Below are positions 15,899 through 25,767 of a stretch of DNA of 64,000 nucleotides, one piece after another. The translations under genes were made by a program, and so were the position numbers. Origin of the DNA: Hyphomicrobiales bacterium (lineage in GTDB: Bacteria; Pseudomonadota; Alphaproteobacteria; Rhizobiales; Beijerinckiaceae); the NCBI GenBank assembly GCA_004144595.1, contig SEEM01000002.1, positions 85,545 to 149,544 of the forward strand, in the 5' to 3' direction. The first letter of the stretch is position 1, and every line of letters starts with the position of its first letter. The notes under the pieces are model-generated. The model searched no databases. It worked only from the letters and a program-made list of their open reading frames with translations, and was not told the DNA's origin.

Positions 15899-16138
15899 GG
15901 ACGTTCCAGGCTTCCCGAATGGCCCCGATGCCAAGTCCTGCCGCGTGCTTGCCGTCTTGGCAACAGGAGCGGGCCCGGGAATGGACACATAGATATGCCC
16001 GGCGTGCAAATAAGACGCGGAAGGGTAAATTTCAGTGCCGGGGATCGCAAATGCATGGGCACGCCGTTCACATATCGGCGCATGAGGCCCGGCGGGATTG
16101 GCCTTTCATCTTCCGGCCCGCGGGCGCATAAGCCTGCC

Positions 16139-16633
16139 ATGACGCAAACCCCGCCGAAACAGCAGCCCTTCTGGCTGACGACACCGCTGGAGGCGATGTC
16201 GAGCGAGCAATGGGAATCGCTCTGCGACGGCTGCGGCCGCTGCTGCCTCGTCAAGCTCGAAGACGAGGATACCGGGCGCATCTTCGCGACCGATGTCGGT
16301 TGCCGCCTGTTCGAGGCCGGCACCTGCCGGTGCCGCGATTATCCGAACCGCTCGATCAAGGTGCCCGATTGCGTGACCTTGACGCCCGAGGAGGTGCGAA
16401 CCTTGCCCTGGCTGCCGCCGACCTGCGGCTATCGCCTCGTCGCCGAGGGAAGGGACCTGCCCTGGTGGCATCCGCTGGTCTCCGGTGATCCCGAAACGGT
16501 GGTCGCGGCCGGCATCTCCGTGCGCGGCCGTGTCTTCGCAAACGAGGACGAGATTCCCGAGGACGAGATCGGCGAGCGCATCGTCAACTGGCCGCTGCGC
16601 TGGCCGCGGGCCGCGCGCGGAAAGGGAGCCTGA
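16139..16633 (+). CDS. YcgN family cysteine-cluster protein
   Basis: A 164-residue protein of the YcgN/UPF0260 type, a relative of the zinc/iron-chelating CxxCxxCC cluster family. The cluster motif is CDGCGRCC (near residues 29-36), with further cysteines in [26 protein letters not shown] and TCGYRL, all typical positions. The chemistry is not established; a metal-binding role is assumed. The ATG at 16139 gives the family length; a longer reading upstream looks non-coding. It is divergent from the penicillin-binding protein; the 240-base gap between them shows no motif I can name. Confidence 0.9.
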   Translation: MTQTPPKQQPFWLTTPLEAMSSEQWESLCDGCGRCCLVKLEDEDTGRIFATDVGCRLFEAGTCRCRDYPNRSIKVPDCVTLTPEEVRTLPWLPPTCGYRLVAEGRDLPWWHPLVSGDPETVVAAGISVRGRVFANEDEIPEDEIGERIVNWPLRWPRAARGKGA

Positions 16634-16819
16634 GGCAATCGGGCGGTGCTATTGCGCTGCATAAGGCGATGCTGCACACGCTCATTGCTTGTTCATGTCG
16701 TTTTCGGCATGAGCGCCTCGTCCCGCTGACGATGACCCTTGGTCATCGACGGCACGCACACGAAACTTTCACGCCGGCGCGGCGTTCGCCCTGTCCGGTT
16801 GAACAGAAGAGGCTATGTG

Positions 16820-19504
<2,685 letters not shown>

Positions 19505-19526
19505 GGCGCGGTCGCGGGAACCAAGC

Positions 19527-19609
19527 CGTCATGCGCGCCCTTGTGGCGAGCATCCGCGTCTTGAACCCCGCCAATGCCGAACGGGGATGGTCGGGACAAG
19601 CCCGACCAT
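19527..19609. repeat. dispersed palindromic element ending in a 9-bp hairpin before a ribosome binding site
   Basis: The gap after ppdK contains CCGTCATGCGCGCCC..., a weak CCCCG/CGGGG stem (19566-19585) and a perfect hairpin ATGGTCGGG (19587-19595), ACAAG loop, CCCGACCAT (19601-19609). The AGGAGGT ribosome binding site of the HAD gene starts two bases later (19611). Such GTCGGGACAAGCCCGAC hairpins are common rhizobial intergenic repeats. The hairpin could end ppdK transcripts or affect translation of the next gene. Confidence 0.65.
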
Positions 19610-19627
19610 GAGGAGGTGGCGATTCCT

Positions 19628-20332
19628 TTGAACCTCACCACCATCGGCTTCGATGCCGACGACACCCTGTGGCAGAACGAGCAGTTCTTCCGGATGACGG
19701 AGGACCGCTTCGTCGCGCTGCTCGGCGATCACGGCGAGGCGGCCGAGATTTCCGGACGCCTGCTCGAAGCAGAGAGGCGCAACCTCGGCGTCTACGGCTT
19801 CGGCATCAAGGGCTTCATGCTCTCTATGATCGAGACGGCGATCGAGATTACCAGGGGGCAGGTTTCCGCCGCCGTGATCGGCGAGATCCTCGCCGCGGGC
19901 CGGGAGATGGCGGCGCATCCCGTCGAGACCCTGCCGCATGCCCATGAGACGCTCCAGACGCTCGCGGGCGATTACCGCCTGGTGCTCATCACCAAGGGCG
20001 ATCTCTTCGATCAGGAACGCAAGCTCGCGCAATCCGGCCTCGGCGATTTCTTCCACGCGGTCGAGATCGTCAGCGACAAGAAGCCGGAAACCTACGATCG
20101 CATCTTCGCCCGTCATGGCGACGGGGCGGGGCAGGCCATGATGGTCGGCAATTCCCTGAAATCCGACATCCTGCCGGCGCTGCAGGCCGGGTCATGGGCG
20201 GTCCATGTGCCGCATGAGCTGACCTGGGTGCTGGAACACGCCGAGGAGCCGGCGGGGCATCGGCGCTATCGCAGGATCGGTGACCTCGGCGGGCTGACGG
20301 GAATCCTGCTGGAGCTTGGTCGGCCCGGTTGA
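19628..20332 (+). CDS. HAD family hydrolase
   Basis: A 234-residue cytoplasmic haloacid-dehalogenase-type phosphatase. Motif I is FDADDTLW with nucleophile Asp9 and Asp11; motif II is the ITKGD segment (Thr); motif III the Lys in SDKKPETY; motif IV the MVGNSLKSDILPAL acidic loop. An alpha-helical cap lies between motifs I and II (about residues 20-95), as in phosphoglycolate phosphatase-like enzymes. The substrate is unknown. I prefer the TTG at 19628, nine bases after a perfect AGGAGGT and matching the family N-terminus; an ATG 18 codons upstream would start inside a dispersed repeat. Confidence 0.85.
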   Translation: MNLTTIGFDADDTLWQNEQFFRMTEDRFVALLGDHGEAAEISGRLLEAERRNLGVYGFGIKGFMLSMIETAIEITRGQVSAAVIGEILAAGREMAAHPVETLPHAHETLQTLAGDYRLVLITKGDLFDQERKLAQSGLGDFFHAVEIVSDKKPETYDRIFARHGDGAGQAMMVGNSLKSDILPALQAGSWAVHVPHELTWVLEHAEEPAGHRRYRRIGDLGGLTGILLELGRPG

Positions 20333-20558
20333 TTTCGGCTGCTTCGGCCCCAAGCTGGACCCTCCTTGCAATTCGTGCTATCGGCACCGATGTATGACGA
20401 GATGCGGCCGGGTTCTGGCCAATCCTCCGCGCGGGCAATCCGGTCGGCGGGCACGATTCAGATCCACCACACATCGCTACAAGACCATTGCAAGGCGTCC
20501 GCGCGTCGAGCTCTGGGTCGCAACGATACGCGGATCTGAAACGTAAGGATTCCATGTC
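20333..20558 (+). promoter_or_regulatory. cspA upstream/leader region with distant inverted repeat
   Basis: The 226 bases before cspA hold CCTTGCAAT (20364-20372) and its exact inverse ATTGCAAGG (20487-20495), able to pair across 114 bases. Known cspA mRNAs carry long structured leaders that regulate translation with temperature, so this region may be such a leader if transcription starts before 20364. GTAAGGA just before the ATG is the ribosome binding site. No clear promoter boxes were found. Confidence 0.4.
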
Positions 20559-20768
20559 ATGGAAAAAGGCACCGTGAAGTGGTTTAACGCCACCAAGGGC
20601 TACGGCTTCATTACCCCTGAGAACGGCGGCCAGGATGTGTTCGTCCACATCAGCGCTGTCGAGCGTGCTGGTCTGCGCGAGCTGCGCGACGGCCAGGTCG
20701 TCTCCTTCGAGCTCATTGCCGATCGCAAGACCGGCAAGACCTCGGCCGGCAACCTCGTCGTCGCCTGA
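20559..20768 (+). CDS. cspA: cold shock protein, CspA family
   Basis: A 69-residue single cold-shock domain that binds single-stranded RNA and DNA and keeps mRNA unfolded. Both RNA-binding motifs are present: KGYGFI (residues 13-18) and VFVHIS (27-32), and the family start [14 protein letters not shown] is intact. Length is normal. It is followed by an RNA helicase and an IF-1 paralogue in the same direction, all three acting on RNA structure or translation start, so the set looks like a cold-adaptation cluster. Alphaproteobacteria have several csp paralogues, and cold induction here is not shown. Confidence 0.97.
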   Translation: MEKGTVKWFNATKGYGFITPENGGQDVFVHISAVERAGLRELRDGQVVSFELIADRKTGKTSAGNLVVA

Positions 20769-20817
20769 GCCGATACGTAATCGACCGGCCCGGCCTTGAG
20801 CCCCCGGTCCACGACAA

Positions 20818-20854
20818 ACCTGCCGGCGCTGTGGCTAGCGGTTCGCCGGCAGGT
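20818..20854 (+). promoter_or_regulatory. 11-bp perfect hairpin between cspA and the helicase gene
   Basis: ACCTGCCGGCG (20818-20828) pairs perfectly with CGCCGGCAGGT (20844-20854) around a 15-base loop, 50 bases after the cspA stop. There is no T run, so it is not a classical terminator; it could protect the cspA 3' end, attenuate read-through, or be part of the helicase leader. Confidence 0.6.
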
Positions 20855-20948
20855 CCGAACGTCCTTTGAATTCAGGCCGGATGCGGGCCTGCGGCGCAGC
20901 CGATTCCACATGCGCCCCCCGCGATCACGGCGCCCAGAAAGCCTCTTC

Positions 20949-22418
20949 TTGACCAAGTTTACTGATCTCGGCCTTGCCGAGCCCCTTCTCAAGGCGCTCG
21001 CAGCCGAAGGTTATGAGACGCCCACGCCGATCCAGGCGCAGGCCATCCCGCACATCCTCCAGGGCCGCGACCTGCTTGGCGCCGCCCAGACCGGCACCGG
21101 CAAGACCGCTGCCTTCTCGTTGCCGATGCTGCATCGGCTGCTCGGCAAGCCGCGCCAGATGCCGACACGTGCCGTGCGCGCGCTCATCCTGTCGCCGACG
21201 CGCGAGCTCGCCGCCCAGATCGAGGCCAGCATCCGCACGTACGGTCGCTTCACCTCGCTGAAATCGACGGTGATCTTCGGCGGCGTGCCCGTCGGCAAGC
21301 AGATCCGCGCGCTGGGCGAGAAGGTCGACATCCTCGTCGCCACGCCCGGCCGCCTGCTCGACCTCGTCGACCAGCGTGCCGTCTCGCTGCGCGAGATCGA
21401 GTTCCTCGTCCTCGACGAAGCCGACCAGATGCTCGATCTCGGCTTCATCCACGCGCTGCGCCGCATCTCGACGCTGATCCCGAAGGAGCGTCACACGCTG
21501 CTCTTCTCGGCGACGATGCCGAAGCCGATCCGCGACATCGCTTCCGCCTACCTGACCGATCCGGTCGAGGTTGCGGTGGCGCCTGTCGCGACCACTGCGG
21601 AGAAGATCGACCAGCGCGTCATTTTCACCGAGCCGGGCGACAAGCCGTCGCTGCTGGCGCGGACGCTGAACGTGCCCGAGCTCGAGCGCGCCATCGTCTT
21701 CACCCGCACCAAGCACGGTGCCGACAAGGTCGTGCGCCAGCTCGGCACGTCCGGTATCGAGGCGGCCGCGATCCACGGCAACAAGAGCCAGAGCCAGCGC
21801 GAGCGGGCGCTCGGCGCCTTCCGTGACGGGTCGCTGCGCATCCTCGTCGCCACCGACATCGCCGCCCGCGGCATCGATGTCGACGGCATCAGCCATGTCG
21901 TGAACTTCGACCTTCCGAACGTTCCGGAGACCTATGTGCACCGGATCGGCCGCACGGCACGCGCCGGTGCGACGGGCATCGCCATCGCTTTCTGCACGCC
22001 GGAAGAGCGCGGCGATCTCGCCGCGATCGAGAAGCTGACGAAGGTCGCGATCACGCCGGTCGGCGCCGTTCCCCACTGGGATGGCCGCACGCCGAAGAAG
22101 CCGCCGCAGAACCAGCGCGGCGGCGGGCGCAGCCAGCAGCAGAACGGCGGCGGACGTGGTCAAGGCCGTCCGCAGGGGCAGCAGCAGCCGCGCGGCGGCA
22201 AGCCCGGCGAGGGCGGCCAGCGCAGCCAGCCGGCCAATGGCGGCGTGCGTCAGGAGCGCAATGAGCGTCCGCGTCTTCCCGAGCGTGCCCCGCGCCCTGA
22301 GCAGGCGGCACAGCGAAAAGACGCCGTTTCCGCAAAAGAAGGGCTTGGCGGCGTCGCGTTCTTGCAGCAAAGAACACAGCAACCACGCACCAACGGCGCC
22401 CGGAGGCGTGCGCGCTGA
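20949..22418 (+). CDS. rhlE: DEAD-box RNA helicase, RhlE type
   Basis: About 489 residues. All helicase motifs are visible: Q motif (TPIQAQAIP), Walker A AQTGTGKT (near 46-53), PTRELA, LDEADQML, SAT in FSATMP, ATDIAARGIDV and HRIGRTARAG. The C-terminal 95 residues are rich in Gly, Gln and Arg, a tail that adds unspecific RNA binding. RhlE-type enzymes act in ribosome assembly and RNA turnover, often in the cold. The start is uncertain: the TTG at 20949 matches the family beginning (TKFTDLGLAEPLL) but has a weak ribosome binding site; the frame stays open back to 20796. It is downstream of cspA. Confidence 0.92.
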   Translation: MTKFTDLGLAEPLLKALAAEGYETPTPIQAQAIPHILQGRDLLGAAQTGTGKTAAFSLPMLHRLLGKPRQMPTRAVRALILSPTRELAAQIEASIRTYGRFTSLKSTVIFGGVPVGKQIRALGEKVDILVATPGRLLDLVDQRAVSLREIEFLVLDEADQMLDLGFIHALRRISTLIPKERHTLLFSATMPKPIRDIASAYLTDPVEVAVAPVATTAEKIDQRVIFTEPGDKPSLLARTLNVPELERAIVFTRTKHGADKVVRQLGTSGIEAAAIHGNKSQSQRERALGAFRDGSLRILVATDIAARGIDVDGISHVVNFDLPNVPETYVHRIGRTARAGATGIAIAFCTPEERGDLAAIEKLTKVAITPVGAVPHWDGRTPKKPPQNQRGGGRSQQQNGGGRGQGRPQGQQQPRGGKPGEGGQRSQPANGGVRQERNERPRLPERAPRPEQAAQRKDAVSAKEGLGGVAFLQQRTQQPRTNGARRRAR

Positions 22419-22518
22419 CGCGCGATCGACCAGAAACGGACGAGCCTCTTCGATGATTGGCTCGCCCACGCGCCCGGAGGCGGATCCGTCTCCAGGCTAT
22501 TGGTAGAGAACGCGTGAT

Positions 22519-22547
22519 CCGATCAGATTGCCACGCAGTCTGATCGG
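22519..22547 (+). promoter_or_regulatory. 9-bp hairpin upstream of the IF-1 paralogue
   Basis: CCGATCAGA (22519-22527) pairs perfectly with TCTGATCGG (22539-22547), 32 bases before the infA-like start codon; a palindrome GCCCTAGGGC (22553-22562) follows between hairpin and ribosome binding site. It is not followed by a T run. It could be a helicase-gene transcript end or a leader element controlling the IF-1 gene. Confidence 0.55.
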
Positions 22548-22578
22548 CGCATGCCCTAGGGCTTACGAAGGACGACAG

Positions 22579-22848
22579 ATGGCGAAAGAAGAACTGCTAG
22601 AATTCGATGGCACCGTGGTCGAGGTGCTTCCGGACGGCAACTACCGGGTGAAGCTCGACAACGAGCACATCATCCTGGCTTACGCAGCCGGCAAGATGAA
22701 GAAGAACCGCATCCGCACGATCGCGGGGGACCGCGTCATCGTCGAGATGTCGCCCTACGACCTCGATCGCGGCCGCATCAATTTCCGTCAGAAGACGGCT
22801 GGTCCCGCCCCTGGTGGTCCGCCGCGCCAGAACTTCCGCCGGCGCTGA
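22579..22848 (+). CDS. infA: translation initiation factor IF-1, extended paralogue
   Basis: An 89-residue S1/OB-fold protein that matches IF-1 along its first 72 residues ([58 protein letters not shown]). IF-1 binds the ribosomal A site during initiation. A Pro/Gly/Arg-rich tail of about 17 residues is added, while the housekeeping rhizobial IF-1 ends near residue 72. Sequence differences from the usual alphaproteobacterial IF-1 and the position behind cspA and a helicase suggest a second, possibly cold-related copy; the main infA would lie elsewhere. The ATG at 22579 has GAAGGA upstream. Confidence 0.9.
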   Translation: MAKEELLEFDGTVVEVLPDGNYRVKLDNEHIILAYAAGKMKKNRIRTIAGDRVIVEMSPYDLDRGRINFRQKTAGPAPGGPPRQNFRRR

Positions 22849-22865
22849 CCGAAGGACCTACCCTG

Positions 22866-23135
22866 ATGATGCGCCTGTCGCGAAACGAGCTTCTGTTCAT
22901 CGCGCTGGGCGTCACTCTCGGGGCTGTCGTGGCCTGGGCGGTCCGGGCCGGCCTGATCGCCCCGGATGGGGCGCTGCCGCCTTTCGCCATCGTGCTGTTC
23001 GGGCTGGGGATCGTCGAACTTCTCGTCGGGCTCGCGGTGGGCCGTCCTCCGGGCGCACTGGTGGGCATGCCTGCCCGCTTCGTCGCCTTCGCCTCAGGCG
23101 TCTGCATGCTCCTGCTTGCCGGAAAGCTCGTCTGA
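22866..23135 (+). CDS. small membrane protein of unknown function
   Basis: An 89-residue, strongly hydrophobic protein with three likely membrane segments (about residues 9-29, 38-59 and 68-88) and short loops; the first loop contains VRAGLIAPDG and the second GRPPGALVG. No conserved motif is recognised. It begins 17 bases after the IF-1 paralogue on the same strand and is probably the last gene of that transcript. Two adjacent ATG codons are possible starts. Codon use is like that of its neighbours. The C-terminal segment ends directly at the stop with LLAGKLV. Confidence 0.65.
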   Translation: MMRLSRNELLFIALGVTLGAVVAWAVRAGLIAPDGALPPFAIVLFGLGIVELLVGLAVGRPPGALVGMPARFVAFASGVCMLLLAGKLV

Positions 23136-23163
23136 GCGGGCGAAGCGATGCGCCGCCCGCGCG

Positions 23164-23263
23164 CCATGCCCGGGCTTGATCCCAGCCTCTCGTGACGCGA
23201 AGGCTCCTCTTCCTATCCTGCAAGAGATGCTCGGGTCTGCGCTGGCCGCCCCCGAGAATGACG
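23164..23263. repeat. dispersed palindromic element, family A copy 1
   Basis: About 100 bases from ATGCCCGGGCTTGATCCCAGC to CCCGAGAATGACG. The same layout occurs at 28126-28229 and, inverted, at 41935-42027: an outer CATG...ATGACG frame, one hairpin of the TGCTCGGG-CCCGAGCA kind and a second half with GAGAT-CTCGGGTCTGCGC. This copy is the most degenerate of the three. It lies in a convergent gap. Confidence 0.6.
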
Positions 23264-23289
23264 CATTCATGCCTTCGAGAAGCGCCCAA

Positions 23290-23318
23290 GAAAAAAACCC
23301 CGGCGCGAGGGCCGGGGT
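23290..23318 (-). terminator. Rho-independent terminator of the periplasmic repeat protein gene
   Basis: Read leftward, ACCCCGGC (complement of 23318-23311) pairs with GCCGGGGT (23304-23297) around a six-base loop and is followed by seven T. The stem is eight base pairs and perfect. It lies about 55 bases after the stop of the leftward gene at 23374. Confidence 0.9.
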
Positions 23319-23373
23319 GAAAGTGGTCGTTCCGTGGTAAAAAAGGGTCTGCGTGAACTCTGTCCCGGCCCGC

Positions 23374-23967
23374 TCAGTAGCGGGAGCGGGACCAATACTG
23401 TGAACCGGGGCTGACCATCACCTGGCGCTGCCGGGTCTCGTAGACGGCGGGGATCTCTTGCCGCACGACCTGGGTCGGGCGCACCATCACCTGGCGCTGA
23501 CGCTGCGTGTAGACGGCCGGGACCGTCTCGTAATCGATGGTAGCCGGGGAAACTTCGACGCGGCGGCTCCGGTAGCCGTAGCGGGCGGGCACATCGACCC
23601 AGCAACCGACTGTGTTGCCATAAGCGTCACGGGTCACTTCCCAGCGGCGCGTCGCGGAGGAAACCAGTACCTTTTCCGTCACGGTCTCGTAGACGGCGGC
23701 CCGATGATGCGGGATGCGGCGCTCGGGAGCGATCATAACGTTGTCGGTCACGGTCTCGTATTCGGCCGGGACGACGTGGCGCTGAACCTGGGACGGACGG
23801 ACCTGGTAGGTGTCGTTGACCGAGCCGTAGACCGGCGGCGTGTTGACGAGGTTGTAGCAGGCCGAGCCGCTGCAGCCGCCGCCGGCCTGGGCGGCCGTGG
23901 CGCCGAGCAGAAGCGCGGTTGCGAGGCCGGAAGCGGCGATGACCCCTGAGGAAAGCGAGCGCACCAT
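23374..23967 (-). CDS. secreted protein with four YET-type repeats
   Basis: A 197-residue protein with a signal peptide (hydrophobic core about residues 9-24, cleavage likely after AQA at 26-28). The mature part holds four related units of about 23 residues around PAxYETxxxxVMV: 66-89, 90-112, 149-171 and 172-194. Units 1-2 and 3-4 form two pairs separated by a 35-residue insert with a Trp/Cys region (GCWVDVPARYGYRSR). Four cysteines are present. I do not recognise the family; regular Tyr/Val-rich repeats suggest a beta-structured envelope or surface protein. The start ATG at 23967 is supported by the signal peptide. A strong terminator follows; the 270-base upstream gap is A+T-richer near 24040-24080 and has a GCACCC/GGGTGC hairpin (24081-24095). 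Confidence 0.75.
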   Translation of the reverse strand: MVRSLSSGVIAASGLATALLLGATAAQAGGGCSGSACYNLVNTPPVYGSVNDTYQVRPSQVQRHVVPAEYETVTDNVMIAPERRIPHHRAAVYETVTEKVLVSSATRRWEVTRDAYGNTVGCWVDVPARYGYRSRRVEVSPATIDYETVPAVYTQRQRQVMVRPTQVVRQEIPAVYETRQRQVMVSPGSQYWSRSRY

Positions 23968-24237
23968 GGTGGACTGACCCTGTCGGTTTCGGCGCCGGGC
24001 GCCGTTCGTTGGAGACAGGAAGCCCGCTCGAAGTGATGAACGCAAGGTAAACGCTAAAACAAGGTAAAATTAACCAGTTGGCACCCGCCGGGTGCATTCA
24101 CCCAGCTTGCAGGCAAGTAAAGGAAAACGCTGGCATTTTAGCGGCTCGGCAGCAACGCGCACCGCCCTGCTTCGCGCGGGCGACGTTAAGACGCGAACTG
24201 CTCCGCCGCCTCCCGGTCGGGAGCGACGATCCGCCCG

Positions 24238-25545
24238 TCAGGTCTGCCCCGGCCGCAGCTGGTAGAAGACGTGCTGGCCGATCGTGTCCATCTTCTTCAG
24301 CTTCTTCGCCCAGTACGGACGCACGTAATTGGCGTGGTAATGGGTCGAGGCGCCCACTTCCGGCAGATAGGTCGTGCCGTCATAGACCTCGCGCGCGATC
24401 CTCACCGCGTCGCGCCAGGAGCCGGGCTCGGTGATGCGCAGCGATTTGCCCTCGCAGGTGAAGGTGAACTGGCAGGCGAGGTAGCGGTTGCTGTTCTGAT
24501 AGACCACGCCGCAGACGCTGCTCGGATAAAGCCCGCTCTTCGCGCGGTTGAGCACCACCTGCGCCACGGCCGCCTGCCCGAGAAGCGACTCGGAACGGGC
24601 CTCGAAATAGACCGCTTCCGCGAGGCAGCGCTGTTCCTTCGCCATGCTCTCCGGCGCGATCAGCTTGGTGTAGTCCTGCTTCAGGCCGGGCTCGGCGAGA
24701 CGCAGGTCGCGATTGGCCGGTGCCGAAGCCAGCGCGATGCGTGCCCGCTGTTGCGGCGCGGGATGGGCCGGCAGGGCAGATGGCGTCAGCGTGCCGACGA
24801 CCGAGCCGACCAGCGGCGACGAGGAGGAGGCCCGGCTCGGCTGCGGCACCGAAGGCGACGAACCGTCGATGCTTTCGAGATGGAGTTCCGCCTGCCGCGC
24901 CGAATGGATTTTCGGCTTCAGCGGCGAGACGGGCGAGGAATCGGACAAGGCAGGATCGGTCAGCCCCTCGTCATTGGCATAGGGCTCGAAGCCGGTCTGC
25001 GGCCCGTCGACCGCCTCGGCTGCGCGCATCGCGTCGATGGAGAAGCCGCCCGAGATCAGCTTCGGCTGGGTGTCGCCGAAGACGACGCGCTCCAGCTCGA
25101 CGGACGGATGTTCGGTGAGGCCCGGCCTCAGGCTCGGCAGCATGTCGCCCTTGGCGCTGCGGTCGACCTCGGGGAAAGCGGCCGCTGCGGAGCGCTTCAT
25201 GTCCTCGCGTGGCGCCCGCGGATCGACGACGATGCGGCGCTCCGGATCTTCGAAAGAGAGCTTGGCCTGGGTGACGGCGGAGGTCAGGGCAAGGCCCGGC
25301 AGCCGGAAGGCGCTGGCCGCGACCAGCATCGAAGGCCCCTCGGCCAGTTCGGAGACCGGGCCGGGGGCGACCCGCGCAATGGCGCTGGAGGGCAGGCCGG
25401 TCGGGCCGAAATTCTGTCCGGCGGAGGCTGTGAAGGACACGAGCATGCCGACGGACAGGGCCCAGGGCGCGACGGTGCTCGCGGCCCATTTGATGCCGAG
25501 GGGGCGCGCCTTCCGCCCATGCCTGTGCACACGCCAATGACTCAA
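24238..25545 (-). CDS. SleB-type cell wall hydrolase
   Basis: A 435-residue protein. A hydrophobic segment at about residues 20-42 works as signal or anchor; a long, low-conservation Ser/Pro/Ala-rich region follows; the C-terminal about 135 residues form a hydrolase domain of the SleB/CwlJ family (Hydrolase_2), with EQRCLAEAVYFEARSE containing the expected catalytic Glu, then AQVVLNRAKSGLYP, CGVVYQ and CQFTFTCEG. Such enzymes cut peptidoglycan glycan strands; in non-sporulating alphaproteobacteria they remodel the wall during growth or division. The start (a TTG) is uncertain within about 30 codons. A one-mismatch CtrA-type site lies about 90 bases upstream. Confidence 0.88.
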   Translation of the reverse strand: MSHWRVHRHGRKARPLGIKWAASTVAPWALSVGMLVSFTASAGQNFGPTGLPSSAIARVAPGPVSELAEGPSMLVAASAFRLPGLALTSAVTQAKLSFEDPERRIVVDPRAPREDMKRSAAAAFPEVDRSAKGDMLPSLRPGLTEHPSVELERVVFGDTQPKLISGGFSIDAMRAAEAVDGPQTGFEPYANDEGLTDPALSDSSPVSPLKPKIHSARQAELHLESIDGSSPSVPQPSRASSSSPLVGSVVGTLTPSALPAHPAPQQRARIALASAPANRDLRLAEPGLKQDYTKLIAPESMAKEQRCLAEAVYFEARSESLLGQAAVAQVVLNRAKSGLYPSSVCGVVYQNSNRYLACQFTFTCEGKSLRITEPGSWRDAVRIAREVYDGTTYLPEVGASTHYHANYVRPYWAKKLKKMDTIGQHVFYQLRPGQT

Positions 25546-25631
25546 AGCGACACACCCGTCCCGATCGCGCGGAACGAAAAACGCAGCCGACCCGCGCGCC
25601 TTCGTTGAAACCCGTTATCACCTCGGTAAGG

Positions 25632-25646
25632 TTGAGCCCCGGTTAA
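25632..25646 (+). promoter_or_regulatory. CtrA-like site upstream of the cell wall hydrolase
   Basis: TTGA (25632-25635), seven bases, TTAA (25643-25646) followed by C: CtrA consensus with one mismatch in the first half. It is 87 bases upstream of the leftward hydrolase start and 122 bases upstream of the rightward MFS gene. Confidence 0.45.
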
Positions 25647-25688
25647 CGACGCGGCCCCGCTTGCTTTTCATGCGTTGCCGTGATGCGA

Positions 25689-25702
25689 GATTTCACGAAA
25701 TC
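25689..25702. promoter_or_regulatory. 14-bp palindrome upstream of the MFS gene
   Basis: GATTTC-AC-GAAATC is a perfect inverted repeat, flanked by GCGA and GC that extend the symmetry in part. It lies 66 bases before the MFS start codon and has the size of an operator for a dimeric repressor. No adjacent regulator gene of matching direction was found, apart from the LysR gene beyond the MFS gene. Confidence 0.4.
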
Positions 25703-25767
25703 GCGCTGGTTGCCGTGTGGGCAGGGCGCTAGCGTGTAGACACACATGCGACGCCTCGGAGATAGCC

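Noticed and set aside
24060..24076. Possible CtrA site upstream of the periplasmic repeat protein (leftward TTAA-N7-TTGT)
   Set aside because: The second half has two mismatches to TTAA; too weak to list beside the two perfect sites.
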